Shown here piece after piece: positions 47,117 to 58,905 of a DNA stretch of 64,000 nucleotides (its first letter is position 1; each line of letters starts with the position of its first letter). The notes under the pieces were generated by a model that worked only from the letters and a program-made list of their open reading frames with translations, was not told the origin of the DNA and searched no databases. Both the position numbers and the translations under genes were made by a program. The stretch is from Combretum micranthum (Eukaryota > Streptophyta > Magnoliopsida > Myrtales > Combretaceae), in NCBI GenBank assembly GCA_024138025.1, contig JAMXBD010000816.1, positions 496,001 through 560,000 of the forward strand, in the 5' to 3' direction.

Positions 47117-50100
47117 TGTCACGCCCTGAAGGATACCCTAAACGTGGCAGTCCGCCGTACATAATATTAAAGCCTAAGAATGACCACCTCAGTCACGCGA
47201 AGGCTTCCATACTATGTACAAGGCGTCTAACACATAAAAGAGACAAATCGGAATGATACATTTTATGTTGATACAATTGAGTAACAATGTAAAGGAAATA
47301 CAATCCACTATACTCCAAATACAAAACACTATACTTCAAAATACAGTTCATCAAACTTCAATTACATTCATCCCAAGACTTCACTATATAAAACTATTAC
47401 AAGGCAAATCGTAAAGCTTAGCCAAAAACTTCAAGCATTCTTATATCTTGCCGGAATCCCGAAGTCATTCTCGACTTCAACCATCTCGGTCCCCACTTAG
47501 CATTCTTGGAATAACCTGCTCATTTAAACAACTATTGGGGTATAAGCTACACTAGCTTAGTGAGAATTCCCTTAATTCCGTACCATAACAAACAAGTTAT
47601 TAATCAATCATATGCTATGCATGAACAAACACGTGAGCAAGCAATTATGCATGGGTAACCGGAACCCACACACAGAACGGATTTACGCCCTCCGTATCTT
47701 GGGTTAGGAATGGTATTGAGTCTACACGACCGCATCTAGTCCCCAAGCCCTCGGCTCTTAGCACTCGACTCGGCTAGGCTCATCCAAGGATGCATCCACA
47801 TGCGCCTTAGTACCCTGAATGAGCTCTGGCACCGGGCTCGTTTCAAACGAGGCAACAACGGACCATACCGATCGACCTGCGTAGGAGTAGCATGCTACCA
47901 AATGCAATATGTCCGATGCGATGCATGATCAATTTATTTTTGCTTAGGTCAAAATATTTATACATTCTTTAGAGTGACCACCAATATCAACATATACAAA
48001 ATAATATGAACCGTGCAGTTATCCAATCAAATCGTGGTTTCGATATGCTTTAGTATTCTTGGCATACATTCATCACAGTCTCATCATATATCCCATCCCC
48101 ATTCATATCGATTTTTATCTTGTTCCTAAAATTCTAATGCGACTAATTACAAGCACAATCAAGGTAACAAAACAAGGAGAAAACTCACTCGGCCATTGGA
48201 TCACCGGTCTTCTAGTAATAATAATCCGGTGGTAGGGAATCGTCGAACTCGGGATAACCTAAAAAGGAAGAAATACTCTAATAAGTATTTCAACTCAAAC
48301 TAATCCAACGACTTCATACGAACTTATCAAATTCGTAATTCGCGTCCTAAGCGGGAATTCCAACTTAAAACGGCCATAACTTGGTCATTTTAACTCGGAA
48401 TCTCGCAAATTTTATATCGATTTCTATCTACTTCGGAAGAGCTTTCTAAATATGAAGTTTAAATCAAGTTTTGAAAATATCTAAGCCTCGGAAAGAGGGA
48501 TCAGATCTGTACAGCGGTAACATAGATTCCGAAAATGCGGTTTTCATGAATGCACTTGAGATTCCTAAGTGTAAAATGAAACTAAATGCAATGGTAATGA
48601 TTTTCCCTATCATGAATGTCATGATATGAACTCTAATGAGCCTAAGTTCTTATAGCTCTTTAGGTTTAAAGAATTTACATAAACTTTTCTTAGAAAACCA
48701 TTTCATATTAATGTTTAACAAGTGAGTTTACTACACTTAGTCACACCTACATATTACAAGGATTTTCTTTTAGGAAAACTCTATTTTGCTTAAAGAATTT
48801 TGACCCTCATATTAGTTATATCCTAAGGCCTTTATTTCTTAAATAAAATCTTCATTTATAAACTTTTAAGTGGGTCTTTTACTAGGGGTTTCCAAAAATC
48901 CGAATTTAGAAAATTCCATTTTCAAGTTGATTCCTTTAGAAAAATATATTTTATACTTAAAACTTTAAGTATTTATTATACCTATACCCTAAGGACTTCA
49001 TTTATTTAAGAAAATACCATTTTTGAAGTTGGAAAAATAGTGTTTTCTAACCATACATCCATTATTACGAATTTTGTCTATGACTTTTAGCTCAAAACTT
49101 CTATTAGACTTCATTTCTTGTTTCCAACATTTTCTTTAGAAAAATCATTTAGACTCATGAAAAATACTACCAAACATTATCTATTACCCATAGGCTTCAT
49201 TTCTCTTGTAAAATATATGTTTAGAAGTTGATAAAAGTGTTTTTGACCTAGGTTTCAAAGTCATCCGAATTTACACAAGTTTATCTTGAAAAGTGTTTTC
49301 CTTTTTGACTTTATTAACTTATCTAACCATAGATCTATATACTAGGAAGGTTATTTACTAAAGACAAAACATTAAAGACTATTAATGCACATAAACAAAT
49401 AAGATGAATCTTAAATGCCTACATGATATGAGTAGTAAAATGATAGATCTACTATATCAATGCTTAAATGAGTTTTGAAAACATAAAAACTATATTTTTA
49501 AAAGATCTTTGTTAAAATACTTTTTGATGGATAAACATAAAGCTTTTGTCATGAAAGCTCCTTTAAATGTAGATCTACTTTGTAATGGTTCGGTATTCTT
49601 GTTTGATATCTCATTGTCCCTACCAAAAGATCATGGGGACATTTGGTTGAAATATCCAAGAATCACTTAGCCATAACAAAGATCTAAGGTGGAAGAGGTA
49701 AAAGTTACTTACTTGAAGTGGAATAGAAGATGAAAAGAAGAAATGGAAGTTGTGTGTGTGTGTGGGGAGCTTAAACTTTCGGCCAAGAGGGAAAATGGGA
49801 GGAATTGAGAGCTTTTCACTTTGTAAAAGTTGAAAAGTGAAAGAATGAGGAGAGAGAGAGAAAAAGTAGTTATATATGGAATGAGATTAGGTTAAATGGA
49901 GAAAGAAAAATTGCAAATGAGCATGGGGGGGGGGACTATTCACGCCGGTTTGAGCTTGTGGAGGAAGGGAGAAGTTTGAAAAATTTTTACTTTGATTGAT
50001 TGATTTAACATGATGTGTAATTGTTATGATTTGTAAGGAAAGTTAAGGGACAAAAGTTATGGAGAAAAAGGAGTTGATTTGAGTGATGGTAAGGGTTGAA

Positions 50101-51817
50101 TTTGTAGTGTGCTAATAGGTAGATAGGTGTACTTGTGAATAGTGAGGAATAGTTGACAAGACAATTTAATTTCCGGTAGTAAGGAAATACGAATAAAAAG
50201 GCTATAACTGTATTTTTCGTAAAGGAAAATTATGAAAAATATATTTTTGAAATCCTTATTTTATTTCGATTCAAATGAGTACTCATAAGTGAATTTTTGA
50301 AATTCTATTTCCGGGGCACGCTTTTCTATAATGGGTCTCGGGATGACCCGGAATTGAAATTTTCCAAAATCTGATCTTTTCTTGGTTTGAAATATAATCA
50401 AGAACTATATCCAAAATTAATTTTGCTTATAAAAGTTTCTTATTTGGAAACCGTGGAAAAGCCGGAATTTTGGGTTTCTAAGCCTTTCTCACAAAGCTTG
50501 AACTAAACCGGTTTAGGGTTTCATTTTCTGGTTTTCGAAGTTTACTTGATTACTAGGAAATCCGGGTATACATTATAAAATAATAAAATTGTGTAATGAA
50601 ATAAAATGAATAGTGCAAAAGAATAATCAATTACCGGTAGAAATGAAAATACGGTAAAAAGGTTATAACTGTAACTTTTATAACCCGAAAAATTATATAA
50701 CTGATATATTTAGAAATCTCGTGGAATTACGAGTCTAACGGTACTAATGGTATATTTTTGATATCTCGAGCCCCGGGATACGCTTTTCGAAGTCTATATC
50801 CAAAAAAATTACCAATCTGATAATTATAACGAACTTAGTTATTCTATATATTAAACTACATCTCGGTCCCTAGGGTTAGGGGCACTAGATTGCCGGACTT
50901 ACTCTATTGTATTCCGGTTAGGGTTTCCGGATGACTTTCCGGTTTAGGTATTGCCAAGTTGGAAACTGAGATTTTCTGTTTATACAACGTATTTAGTTTG
51001 AGAAATTTATTTTAAATTTTATTTTTATAAGTATTTAATATCTCTCACTGCTTTCGAAATCTTGAATTGAATTATTATATCCGGAGTTATATCGGTAATG
51101 GTTACCGGATATGATTTTCTTGAGTTTGAGTCAAGTATCGATTTTTGGAATGATTTTGGGGAAATCTTGATTTTTATAATTTGCTTTGAAAAAGGATCTT
51201 CATAGTGTTTTGTTTTCGAATTTATTTTTGCTTCGATTTAAGGTTTTATGAACAATTGGTTAACTTTAAGGATTATTAATTTGTTATTTTGTTTCTTGAA
51301 TTCTTCCTTCTTAAGATTACGAGATTTCAATTTCTAACTCGTTCTATGATTCAGGAGTTTGATTTGATCGTTAGGGCTTTATTGTGATTTCCGTCTCTTA
51401 GGATTATTAGTCTGGTGTTGGGGAATTTCCAAAGTCTATATTTTATTATTGGCAGATAAAGTTTTCTTAATCGTGCCAAAGCCTATTATGGAATTGGCCT
51501 TTGGTGATTTCCTGATCCTTCAAATTGTCATGTTATGGATTAACTTGCTTTTTAGCAAATTATCACTGTGTTTTATTTTTATCCCGATTTTTATGAATTA
51601 TAGATTAGGTAAGCAGTTTATCTTACGTAATGGTTTTTGGACTTAAGGACTTTTGTAGTCCTTATTTTATTTTTAGATTTTCTCAAGACTAATGAATTCT
51701 TACTTTCGTTTATATTTCAGAACTCGTTGAAAGTTCGGTTTTAATTTGGAGTTATTTTTCGGGTTTATTTTTTAAGTTCATCGTAGAATTATTTACTGAA
51801 ATTTTCCGGGGCTTACA
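47117..51817 (-). mobile_element. Long LTR-like element C, nested in the copia protease
   Basis: The 4701-base insertion starts TGTCACGCCCTG and ends CCGGGGCTTACA, flanked by GCAAT (47112-47116) and GTAAT (51818-51822), a 5-bp duplication with one transition. The copia frame passes directly from DSGCSN to HMTG when it is removed. On the minus strand it starts TGTAAGCCCCGG, like elements A and B. It shares the landmarks TAGCTTAGTGAG (near 47554) and GGATTTACGCCC (near 47689). In the minus direction a TATATAAC-type box near 49867-49874 is followed by a CT-rich leader and a possible splice donor (AAGTAAGTAA near 49708-49717), as expected of a promoter in an LTR. No coding region seen. Confidence 0.8.
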
Positions 51818-51822
51818 GTAAT

Positions 51823-52890
51823 CACATGACTGGGAATAAAGAGTTGTTTGTTGTGTTTGATGATAAATTTAAATCTGAAGTAAAACTTGGAGATGGCAAA
51901 ACACATGAAATAGCTGGAAAGGGAGCTATTGCTGTCAATACAAAGCAAGGTAACTCCAAATTGATTTATGATGTTCATTATGTCCCTAAGTTGACTCAAA
52001 ATTTATTGAGTGTTGGTCAATTATTGCAAAGAGGTTATATGGTAAATTTTGACAATGGTGAATGCATTATTACTGATAAGAAGAAAAATTGCATTGTTGC
52101 AAAAGTGAAGATGAGCATGAATAAAGTATTTCCTTTATCTATACCTCTTAATGAAGAATATGCTTTGCAAAGTGTGAAAAATGATGAATCACACTTATGG
52201 CATTTGAGATATGGACATTTGAATTTTATGGGACTTCCTTTGTTGAAAAAGAAAAATATGGTTATTAGGTTGCCAAATATTTGATCTCCTAAGAAAGTAT
52301 GTGAAGGATGTGTTTATGGTAAAATGCATCGATTGCCATTTCCAAAGCAATCTTATAGAGCTAAAGCTCCATTGGAGTTGGTTCATTCTGACATATTTGG
52401 ACCAACTAGAACACCATCCTTGAATGGTAACAGGTACTTTATTTTATTTGTTGATGATTATACAAGGATGATGTGGATATATTTCTTGAAACAAAAGTCA
52501 GAAGCATTTTCCACTTTCATTAAATTCAAAGCTATGGTTGAAAGGCAAAGTGGATATAAGTTGAAAATTTTGAGAACTGATCGTGGAGGTGAATATACAT
52601 CACATGAATTCCAAAATTATTGCAAAGATGTTGGTATTAAAAGGCAGCTGACTGTACGATATACTCCTCAACAAAATGGCGTTGCAGAAAGAAAGAATCG
52701 CACGATTGTGGAGATGGCTAGAAGCATGCTAACTCAAAAAGGTCTACCAAATAGTTATTGGGCTGAAGCAGTCAATACTGCAGTATATATATTAAATAGA
52801 TCACTACAAAAGCAGTTCTCAACAAGACTCCATATTAGGCCTGGCATAAGAGGAAGCCTCAGGTTAATCATATGAAGATTTTTGGATGTT
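51823..52890 (+). pseudogene. Copia protease end and integrase
   Basis: HMTGNKELFVVFDDKF resumes the protease after the nested element. The integrase HHCC region is visible (HLWHLRYGHLNF, then CEGCVYGKMHRLPF), with an in-frame TGA at 52282-52284 between the His and Cys pairs. The catalytic triad residues are present in VHSDIFGP (near 52383), RTDRGGEYTS (near 52575) and QQNGVAERKNR (near 52672). The frame breaks near 52850. Confidence 0.88.
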
Positions 52891-54544
52891 TAGCATATTC
52901 TCTCATTCCATCACAAAAGAGAGAAAAATTTGATGAGAAAGGAGAAAAGTATATTTTCACGGGTTATAGTGATGAATCTAAATGATATCGCCTTTTCAAT
53001 CCGGAGAAAAATGAGTTGGTTATTTCAAGGATGTTATATTTGATGAAGATGGTGCATGGGATTGGAAAGAAAAATTTCCAATTATGGAAAGAATTATGCC
53101 TCCAGGATCTAATGCTATACTGCCAGATCCTCAATTAATTTTAGAACCAAGTACTCCTGATATTCCAAGCACATCAACACCACAAGGTTCGCAAGAATTT
53201 TATCCAGAATCAGAAAGTCCAATAAGAATATTCTCAACAACCAGGAGTTGATTTCAATGAAACTTTTGCACCAGTTGCTCGCATGGAGACTATTAGAATT
53301 GTTCTTGCTTTAGCAGCTCAATTAGAATTACCAATATATCAATTGGACGTCAAATCAGCATTCTTAAATGGAGAATTGCAAGAGGAAGTATATGTAGAAC
53401 AGCCTGAAGGATATATTATCAAAGGCAAAGAAGATAAGGTGTATCTCCTACACAAGGCGTTATATGGATTGAAACAGCACCACAAGCATGGAATAGCAAA
53501 ATTGATAGCTATTTCCAGAAAAATGGTTTTCAAAGGAGTCAAAGTGAACCTTCTCTTTACATAAAGAAGGAAGGTACACATGATTTCCTTATTATATGTT
53601 TGTATGTGGATGACTTGATCTATATAGGTACAAGTCAATCCATGTTAAATGGATTTAAAATGATAATGATGAAAGAATATGAGATGACTGATTTGGGTCT
53701 TATGAAATATTTTCTTGGCATTCAAGTTCAACAATCCAAAGGAGAAATATTTATTTCTCAAGAAAAATATTTGGATGATTTGTTGAAAAGATATCAAATG
53801 AACAATTGCAAGCCGATTACTACTCCGCTTGCAACAAATGAGAAATTGCAGATGGAAGATGGAGCACCAAAAGTTGATGGGAAGATGTATAGAAGTTTAG
53901 TTGGGTCATTGATTTACCTAACAAACACAAGGCCAGATATTGTTTACCCAGTTAGCTTGATTTCCAGATTTATGCAAAATCCAAGCAAGCTACATTATGC
54001 AGCAGCCAAGAGAATATTGCGATATTTGCAAGGTACAAAAAATTATGGTATTCATTATGTGAAAGAAAAAGAATTCAAGCTTGTTGAATATACAGATAGT
54101 GACTGGGCTGGATCAATTGATGATCGAAAAAGTACATCGGGATATGTATTTTCTTTGGGATCAAATATTATATCTTGGTCTTCAAAGAAGTAAAAAACAG
54201 TATCATTATCATCATCAGAAGCAGAATATATGGCAGCCATAGATGCAGCATGTGAAGCGATATGGCTAAGAAGAATTTCGGCAGATTTAAATCAATGCTA
54301 GGAAGCCCCTACAATTATCTATTCTGATAATATGTCGACTATAGCCATGACGAAGAATCCAGTATTTCATGGAAGGACAAAACATATCGAATTGCGACAT
54401 CATTACATAAGGAATTTGGTACAAGATGGAGAAGTTCAACTTGAATTTATCAATACAAAGGAACATCTCGGAGATATATTTACAAAAGCTGTACCAGCAG
54501 AAAAATTCCAACAATTTAGAAGAAGTTATAAAATTGCAAATTAA
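52891..54544 (+). pseudogene. Copia reverse transcriptase and RNase H
   Basis: After frame breaks at about 52850-53230 (including a TGA near 52983), the reverse transcriptase shows [18 protein letters not shown] (near 53340), [10 protein letters not shown] and the catalytic YVDD (near 53602). RNase H follows with TDSDWAG, SSSEAEYMA and IYSDNMSTIA. In-frame stops lie at 54191-54193 and 54299-54301, with a further shift near 53480. The final TAA is at 54542-54544, seven bases before the 3' LTR. Part of the integrase-RT linker appears deleted near 53220. Confidence 0.88.
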
Positions 54545-54551
54545 GAGAGGG
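54543..54551 (+). other. Polypurine tract of the copia element
   Basis: AAGAGAGGG directly before the 3' LTR, overlapping the end of the polyprotein stop codon. Confidence 0.7.
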
Positions 54552-55035
54552 TGTTAAAAATATATAATTTCCAATTTTATGGCGGTCACATTGCTTCATT
54601 TGACGGAAATGCATGGCGGTGAATAATTCTAGAGCTCTCTGGCAAATATGGTGGAAGACTTGCTTTAACGTTAAGCAAATGAATAATTATCTATTTCCCA
54701 GAAAAGTCTAGTAGATGACAGATAATTCCAGCCAATAATAAATGAACTTTGAGCCGTCCTTTGTTTATCAAATGTGCTGTCTTTTGCTGTATAAATGTGA
54801 TAAGTCATGAGATTTATTTTGACTTTTCATTGACTGAAGCTTAACCGCCATGAAACTTATTTATTTTAACCGACATTGTACTTTTATAGAAGGACCTTAC
54901 GTCCTTCATTTGTAAGTGACATATTTTCAATATTAATGAGATAATTTCCATTTGTCTATTATTTCTTCCATCTTCATTTTTATTTATTGATGTAATTGTT
55001 CTTCCAACATCATTAATATAATTTTGCACCCAACA
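54552..55035 (+). repeat. 3' LTR of the copia element
   Basis: 484 bases; differs from the 5' LTR by about 12 substitutions, mostly transitions, and a 2-base length change near the GAGATTTATTTTG segment. Confidence 0.94.
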
Positions 55036-55470
55036 CGAACTTGGCACTCGAACTCCCACCACTCCTCCGATCAGCTGACCAAGACTTCCATCTACACCAT
55101 CATTGGCGGTCACAACCAAAAAATCTAAACAACAGCAACTCGCCCCACACCATAAGACCAACCACAACCTCCATTGCAAACGTAGACCAGAACCATTATA
55201 TACTCCCATCATACAACGAGTCGCACCGCAGATCATAAGGCCCATCTCCACCATGAACTCCTTTGTTGTTGCCTGCCAAATCTCCACGGAATCACTCTTT
55301 CCTACACCATAGCCACATAGTTGTCGAACCCATCTCCTCGAGAACCTTCACCACAAAACGGGTTTTCATCCCATCACCATCGGCACGATCCAAATGTTTG
55401 TCAGACCGTACACTCACTTCTTCAATCAAATCTGCCGAAGGATGGGTTCTGTTTGCTTTTTTTAGGTTAT
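55036..55470. other. C-rich flank of the copia insertion, possible exon or element leader
   Basis: This stretch is unusually rich in CCACCA/CCATC words compared with its surroundings and is continuous with 45350-45491 once the copia element is removed. It could be a 5' leader of another retrotransposon or a host exon, but no domain is recognised. A long T run lies at about 55486-55505. Confidence 0.35.
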
Positions 55471-56328
55471 TTGGTTCGGTTTGTTTTTTTTTTTTTTTTT
55501 TTTTTCCCTCTCTCTTTATATATGTATATAACTTGTTGGAAGACTTCTATTTATAATTTATTAATAAGAATGACCTCAAAAGTTATGATTATTCTTCGTC
55601 AGCTAATGTCTTGTTTATACAGGTATTTAAAAATTTTCTATTTATTAAATAAAACTTAGTATATTAGGTTTATGACCATGATTTTAGTTTAAATGTTGGT
55701 GTTGTTTATTATCATGTGATTTGAACACTTTTCGTGAGTCCGCTAATAAATTTGATATGCAGGTGTTGAAATTTCCCATTTTTTCTAGGATATTATGCTT
55801 TATTTTTAGATTGAATTTCAGTTGAGATCCTTTGTTGTTTTATTGGGAAATTTGTTCTGAATGTGGTCTATAAATGGGACATGATCTTTTTGTTTTGGGT
55901 CCCTAAGCCTACTCACTCATTCAAAAAATATAGCATCGATATTAAGAGAGCTAAAGTTTAGAAGCACCAAGCGAAACCAAAAGAAAAATCTAGAATTTAA
56001 ACTAGGTTCAAGCATTCCTTACGTTTGTTTAGCAATGGCTGAAGGTATGTGATACAATCCATTCTTGCTTCTGCTTCTATTTCTTCTTTCTTCATTGGGG
56101 TTTTACCAAACATGTTTAAGATCAAACATATTCTAACATTTACATCTTATTGCCTGAATAGATGCTATGCTCACTTCCCACTAGCTTCCATAGGTCTATT
56201 AAATACTGCAATAAATTGCTCACATGGATTGTAGAACTAGAATCAATCCACCATGCGTTATGATTAACATCAATCATATTGGATTCATAACAAACAAGTG
56301 AAAGTTGAGTACCTTTCTTATCAAGCCA
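55471..56328. other. No recognised gene
   Basis: AT-rich spacer; no domain in the small frames present. Confidence 0.4.
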
Positions 56329-57002
56329 CTATATGAACTTGGGGCATTGTTTTTTCACGTGTCCCTTCTTTTTACAGAAGAAGCACACAGCCTCATTCTT
56401 TATGTCCTTTACGAGAGGGATTTTCCCTTTCCCCTTGTCTTTGGCCTGATCCTTCTTCTTCCTCTTCCCATGTGTAGTTAACTCTCCCTTTCCTTTCTTT
56501 TTCCTCCATAAGTAGCCTACCCTCTTTCTAAACATACACAGTCAACAACTCATTCATTGACCATTTATCCTTAGGTGTGTTCTAAGATATCTTAAATGGG
56601 CCATACTACTGAGATAAAGCGCAAAGGATGTAATGAACTAGGAAGGGTTCTAACAACTCAACTTCCAATGCCTTCAGTTAGGCTACGATGTCCTCATGCA
56701 CATGATATGATCACACACACCCTTAATGCCAGTAAGCCTCAAAGTTGAAAGCTCTATAATTAAGTTACTGTCCATTGCCTTGTCTGAAGTTGCGAATTGC
56801 TCATCAATGGCCTTTAGCAAATCTTGGACCCTTCGACATTGCTCGTTAGAGCCCCTTGTACCAGCATAAATTTTAGTCTTTATGAACATAACAGATAAGT
56901 GAGTTGATCGCTCCATTTTTCATAAAGACCTATTGTATCTAAAGTGTTGGTTTCAATTATTGTTGGGGGCTCCAGTTTTCTTATGGCATAATCAATGTCC
57001 AT
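56329..57002 (-). pseudogene. Copia-type gag remnant, minus strand (left arm of an inverted pair)
   Basis: Reading from the ATG at 57002 (MDIDYAIRK), the peptides follow the copia gag order: EPPTII, then LYEKWSDQLTYL, LLKAIDEQFATSDKAMDSN, and a lysine-rich segment leading to the zinc knuckle CFFCKKKGHVKKQC (near 56340-56382). Stops and shifts interrupt it. The sequence from about 56440 to 57035 is closely repeated in reverse at 58318-58905. Confidence 0.8.
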
Positions 57003-57035
57003 CCATCCCAAATGAAAGAGAATTCTCTCCTTCCA
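56440..57035. repeat. Left arm of a ~590-bp inverted repeat
   Basis: The reverse complement of this segment aligns with 58318-58905 along its length, including CATTTGGGATG…ATGGACATTGATTATGCC and GTATGGCCCATTTAAGATATCTT. The spacer is about 1.3 kb. A transcript through both arms could fold into a long hairpin. Confidence 0.8.
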
Positions 57036-57501
57036 AATCTTAATTGCCTAGTTTCTACTTTTTGAGGTTTAGTTTGAAATTAAGATTAGAAATCATTAAT
57101 TTATTGGATTTCTAATATATCTATGGTGTGAAGAAAATCATAATCTCCTACGCCTTGTTTCCATTTACACACGGATGAAAATTAAATTAGAAAGTGTTGA
57201 TTTTGAATTTTCTGGAGTACATAGAGATTATAAATTGTTAGGTGATGATTTATATCTTGTATGGCTTTATATCACTCTTTTGGGCATGTAATGAATCATT
57301 CGAATCTAAAAACAAGTCAAAATAACCCAATAAATGTTGAAGACAATATAATGATATATGTATATGTGTGTATGTGTGTTTTAACATGCCAAGGTTGTGA
57401 TTTGTTTGATTTAAAATTGAATGTACTTTTATGAGTTTAATATATAGAAGTGTATGAATGAAGAGCTTTCATGTCAGTTTAGTAAAGATGATATAAACAC
57501 A

Positions 57502-57532
<31 letters not shown>

Positions 57533-58317
57533 ATGCGAATGTTAAAAGTCAGAAATAGAAGACAATGGAGATTACTTGATGTACCATTATTTTCAATACC
57601 AACACAGTACTTCATACACCTGGAATGTTTCTTTTGAAAATTAAAATTTTATAACTTTTTCTACATTATTTATTGCTAATTATGAACATTTAGTTAAATA
57701 ATATTACACATTAAAGTTAGTTTGTGTTAGTTATCAAGTAAATTAATTCTTATTGGATCTCTATGAATTTAATTATTAATGATATGTGCTTATATTATTT
57801 ATTTGTGTATATGTATACTTTATGGTTTATCATTATACATGAAATATTGATTAGATGATATCAGTATGTTGGAATTGAGTTCATAGGATATTGCTTATGG
57901 TTTTATGCAATAATTGTGCCTAAAATTTAGTTAATGTTTAAGTGATCCATATAACTTCAATTAATTGAGAAGTGGCCACAACATCTTTAATTAGTTAAAA
58001 TTATATATATTAAGGATGATTGAGGATCACATATGAAATAAACATTAGTTGTGATTAATTATATGCAATATAATAAATCTTATCCTATAGGAATTTTTAT
58101 TATATTGTGTATAATTAATTACCCGTAGATATTAGGAAAAGAGACATGATTTGATAGTTTTATCATAAGACTTAAGATGAATCTAATTGAATTAAAACTT
58201 TAGCCCACAAGCAAGTTTTATATCACTAGATTCATATTTCAGCATGATTTTACATTAGTAAAACATGTCCTATTTTAATGTAATGTTTCCGAACTTAAAG
58301 GGCATAACTATAAGGTT
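57036..58317. other. Spacer between inverted gag copies
   Basis: AT-rich, with a (CA)n run at about 57501-57522 and TGTGTATG runs near 57360-57378. No gene recognised. Confidence 0.5.
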
Positions 58318-58905
58318 TAAAAGGAGAGAGTTCTCCTTCATTTGGGATGCATGGACATTGATTATGCCATAACGAAACAGGAGCCCCCTACAATAACTGA
58401 AATCTGCACTCTAGATGCACTAGGTCTTTATGAAAATGGGAGCAATCAAATTGCTTATCGGTTATGTTCATAAAGACTAAAATTTTTGCTGGTATAAAGG
58501 GCTCGTCAAGCAATATCAAAAGGTCCAAGATTTGCCAAAGGCCATTGAGAATTTACTACTTTAGAGAAGGCAATGGCCAGCACCCTAATTATAGAGCTTT
58601 TGACTTTGAGGCGCACTAACATTAAGGGTGTGTGTGATCATGTTATGGGCATGAGGGACATTGCAGCCCAACTAAAGGTATTGGAAGTTGAGTTGTCAAA
58701 ACCCTTCCTGGTTCACTACATCCTTTGTACTTCACTTCAATAGTATGGCCCATTTAAGATATCTTGCATCATACACATGGATAAATAGTCAATGAATGAG
58801 TTGTTGACCATGTGTATTCAAGAATAGAGTAGACTACTTATAGAAGAAAAGGAAAAGGAAAGTGTGAACTTAACTACTCATGATAAGAGTAAGAATACGA
58901 AAATG
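58318..58905 (+). pseudogene. Copia-type gag remnant, plus strand (right arm of an inverted pair)
   Basis: The plus strand repeats the gag of 56329-57002: the ATG at 58351 (MDIDYA), then EPPTI, LYENGSNQIAY and downstream segments up to a lysine/glutamate-rich part near 58840-58880. The zinc knuckle is not found here. Stops and shifts show it is dead. The two copies are more similar to each other than expected for unrelated old insertions of different families, so they come from one family or from an inverted duplication. Confidence 0.75.

Larger units (their letters stand above)
45492..55035 (+). mobile_element. Ty1/copia LTR retrotransposon, split by a nested element
   Basis: LTRs at 45492-45977 and 54552-55035 begin TGTTAAAAATATATAATT and end GCACCCAACA; flanking 5-bp duplications CGAAC (45487-45491 and 55036-55040) match perfectly. 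The order gag, protease, integrase, reverse transcriptase, RNase H is the copia order. Without the nested 4.7-kb element and its duplicated 5 bases the element would be about 4.84 kb, a normal copia size. Roughly a dozen substitutions separate the LTRs. Frameshifts and stops throughout the polyprotein make it inactive on its own. Confidence 0.95.

Noticed and set aside
54841..55287. 148-codon minus-strand frame
   Set aside because: It crosses the boundary of the copia 3' LTR at 55035, so it is a chance fusion of LTR and flank. A related frame in the 5' LTR (45783-46004) has the same cause.
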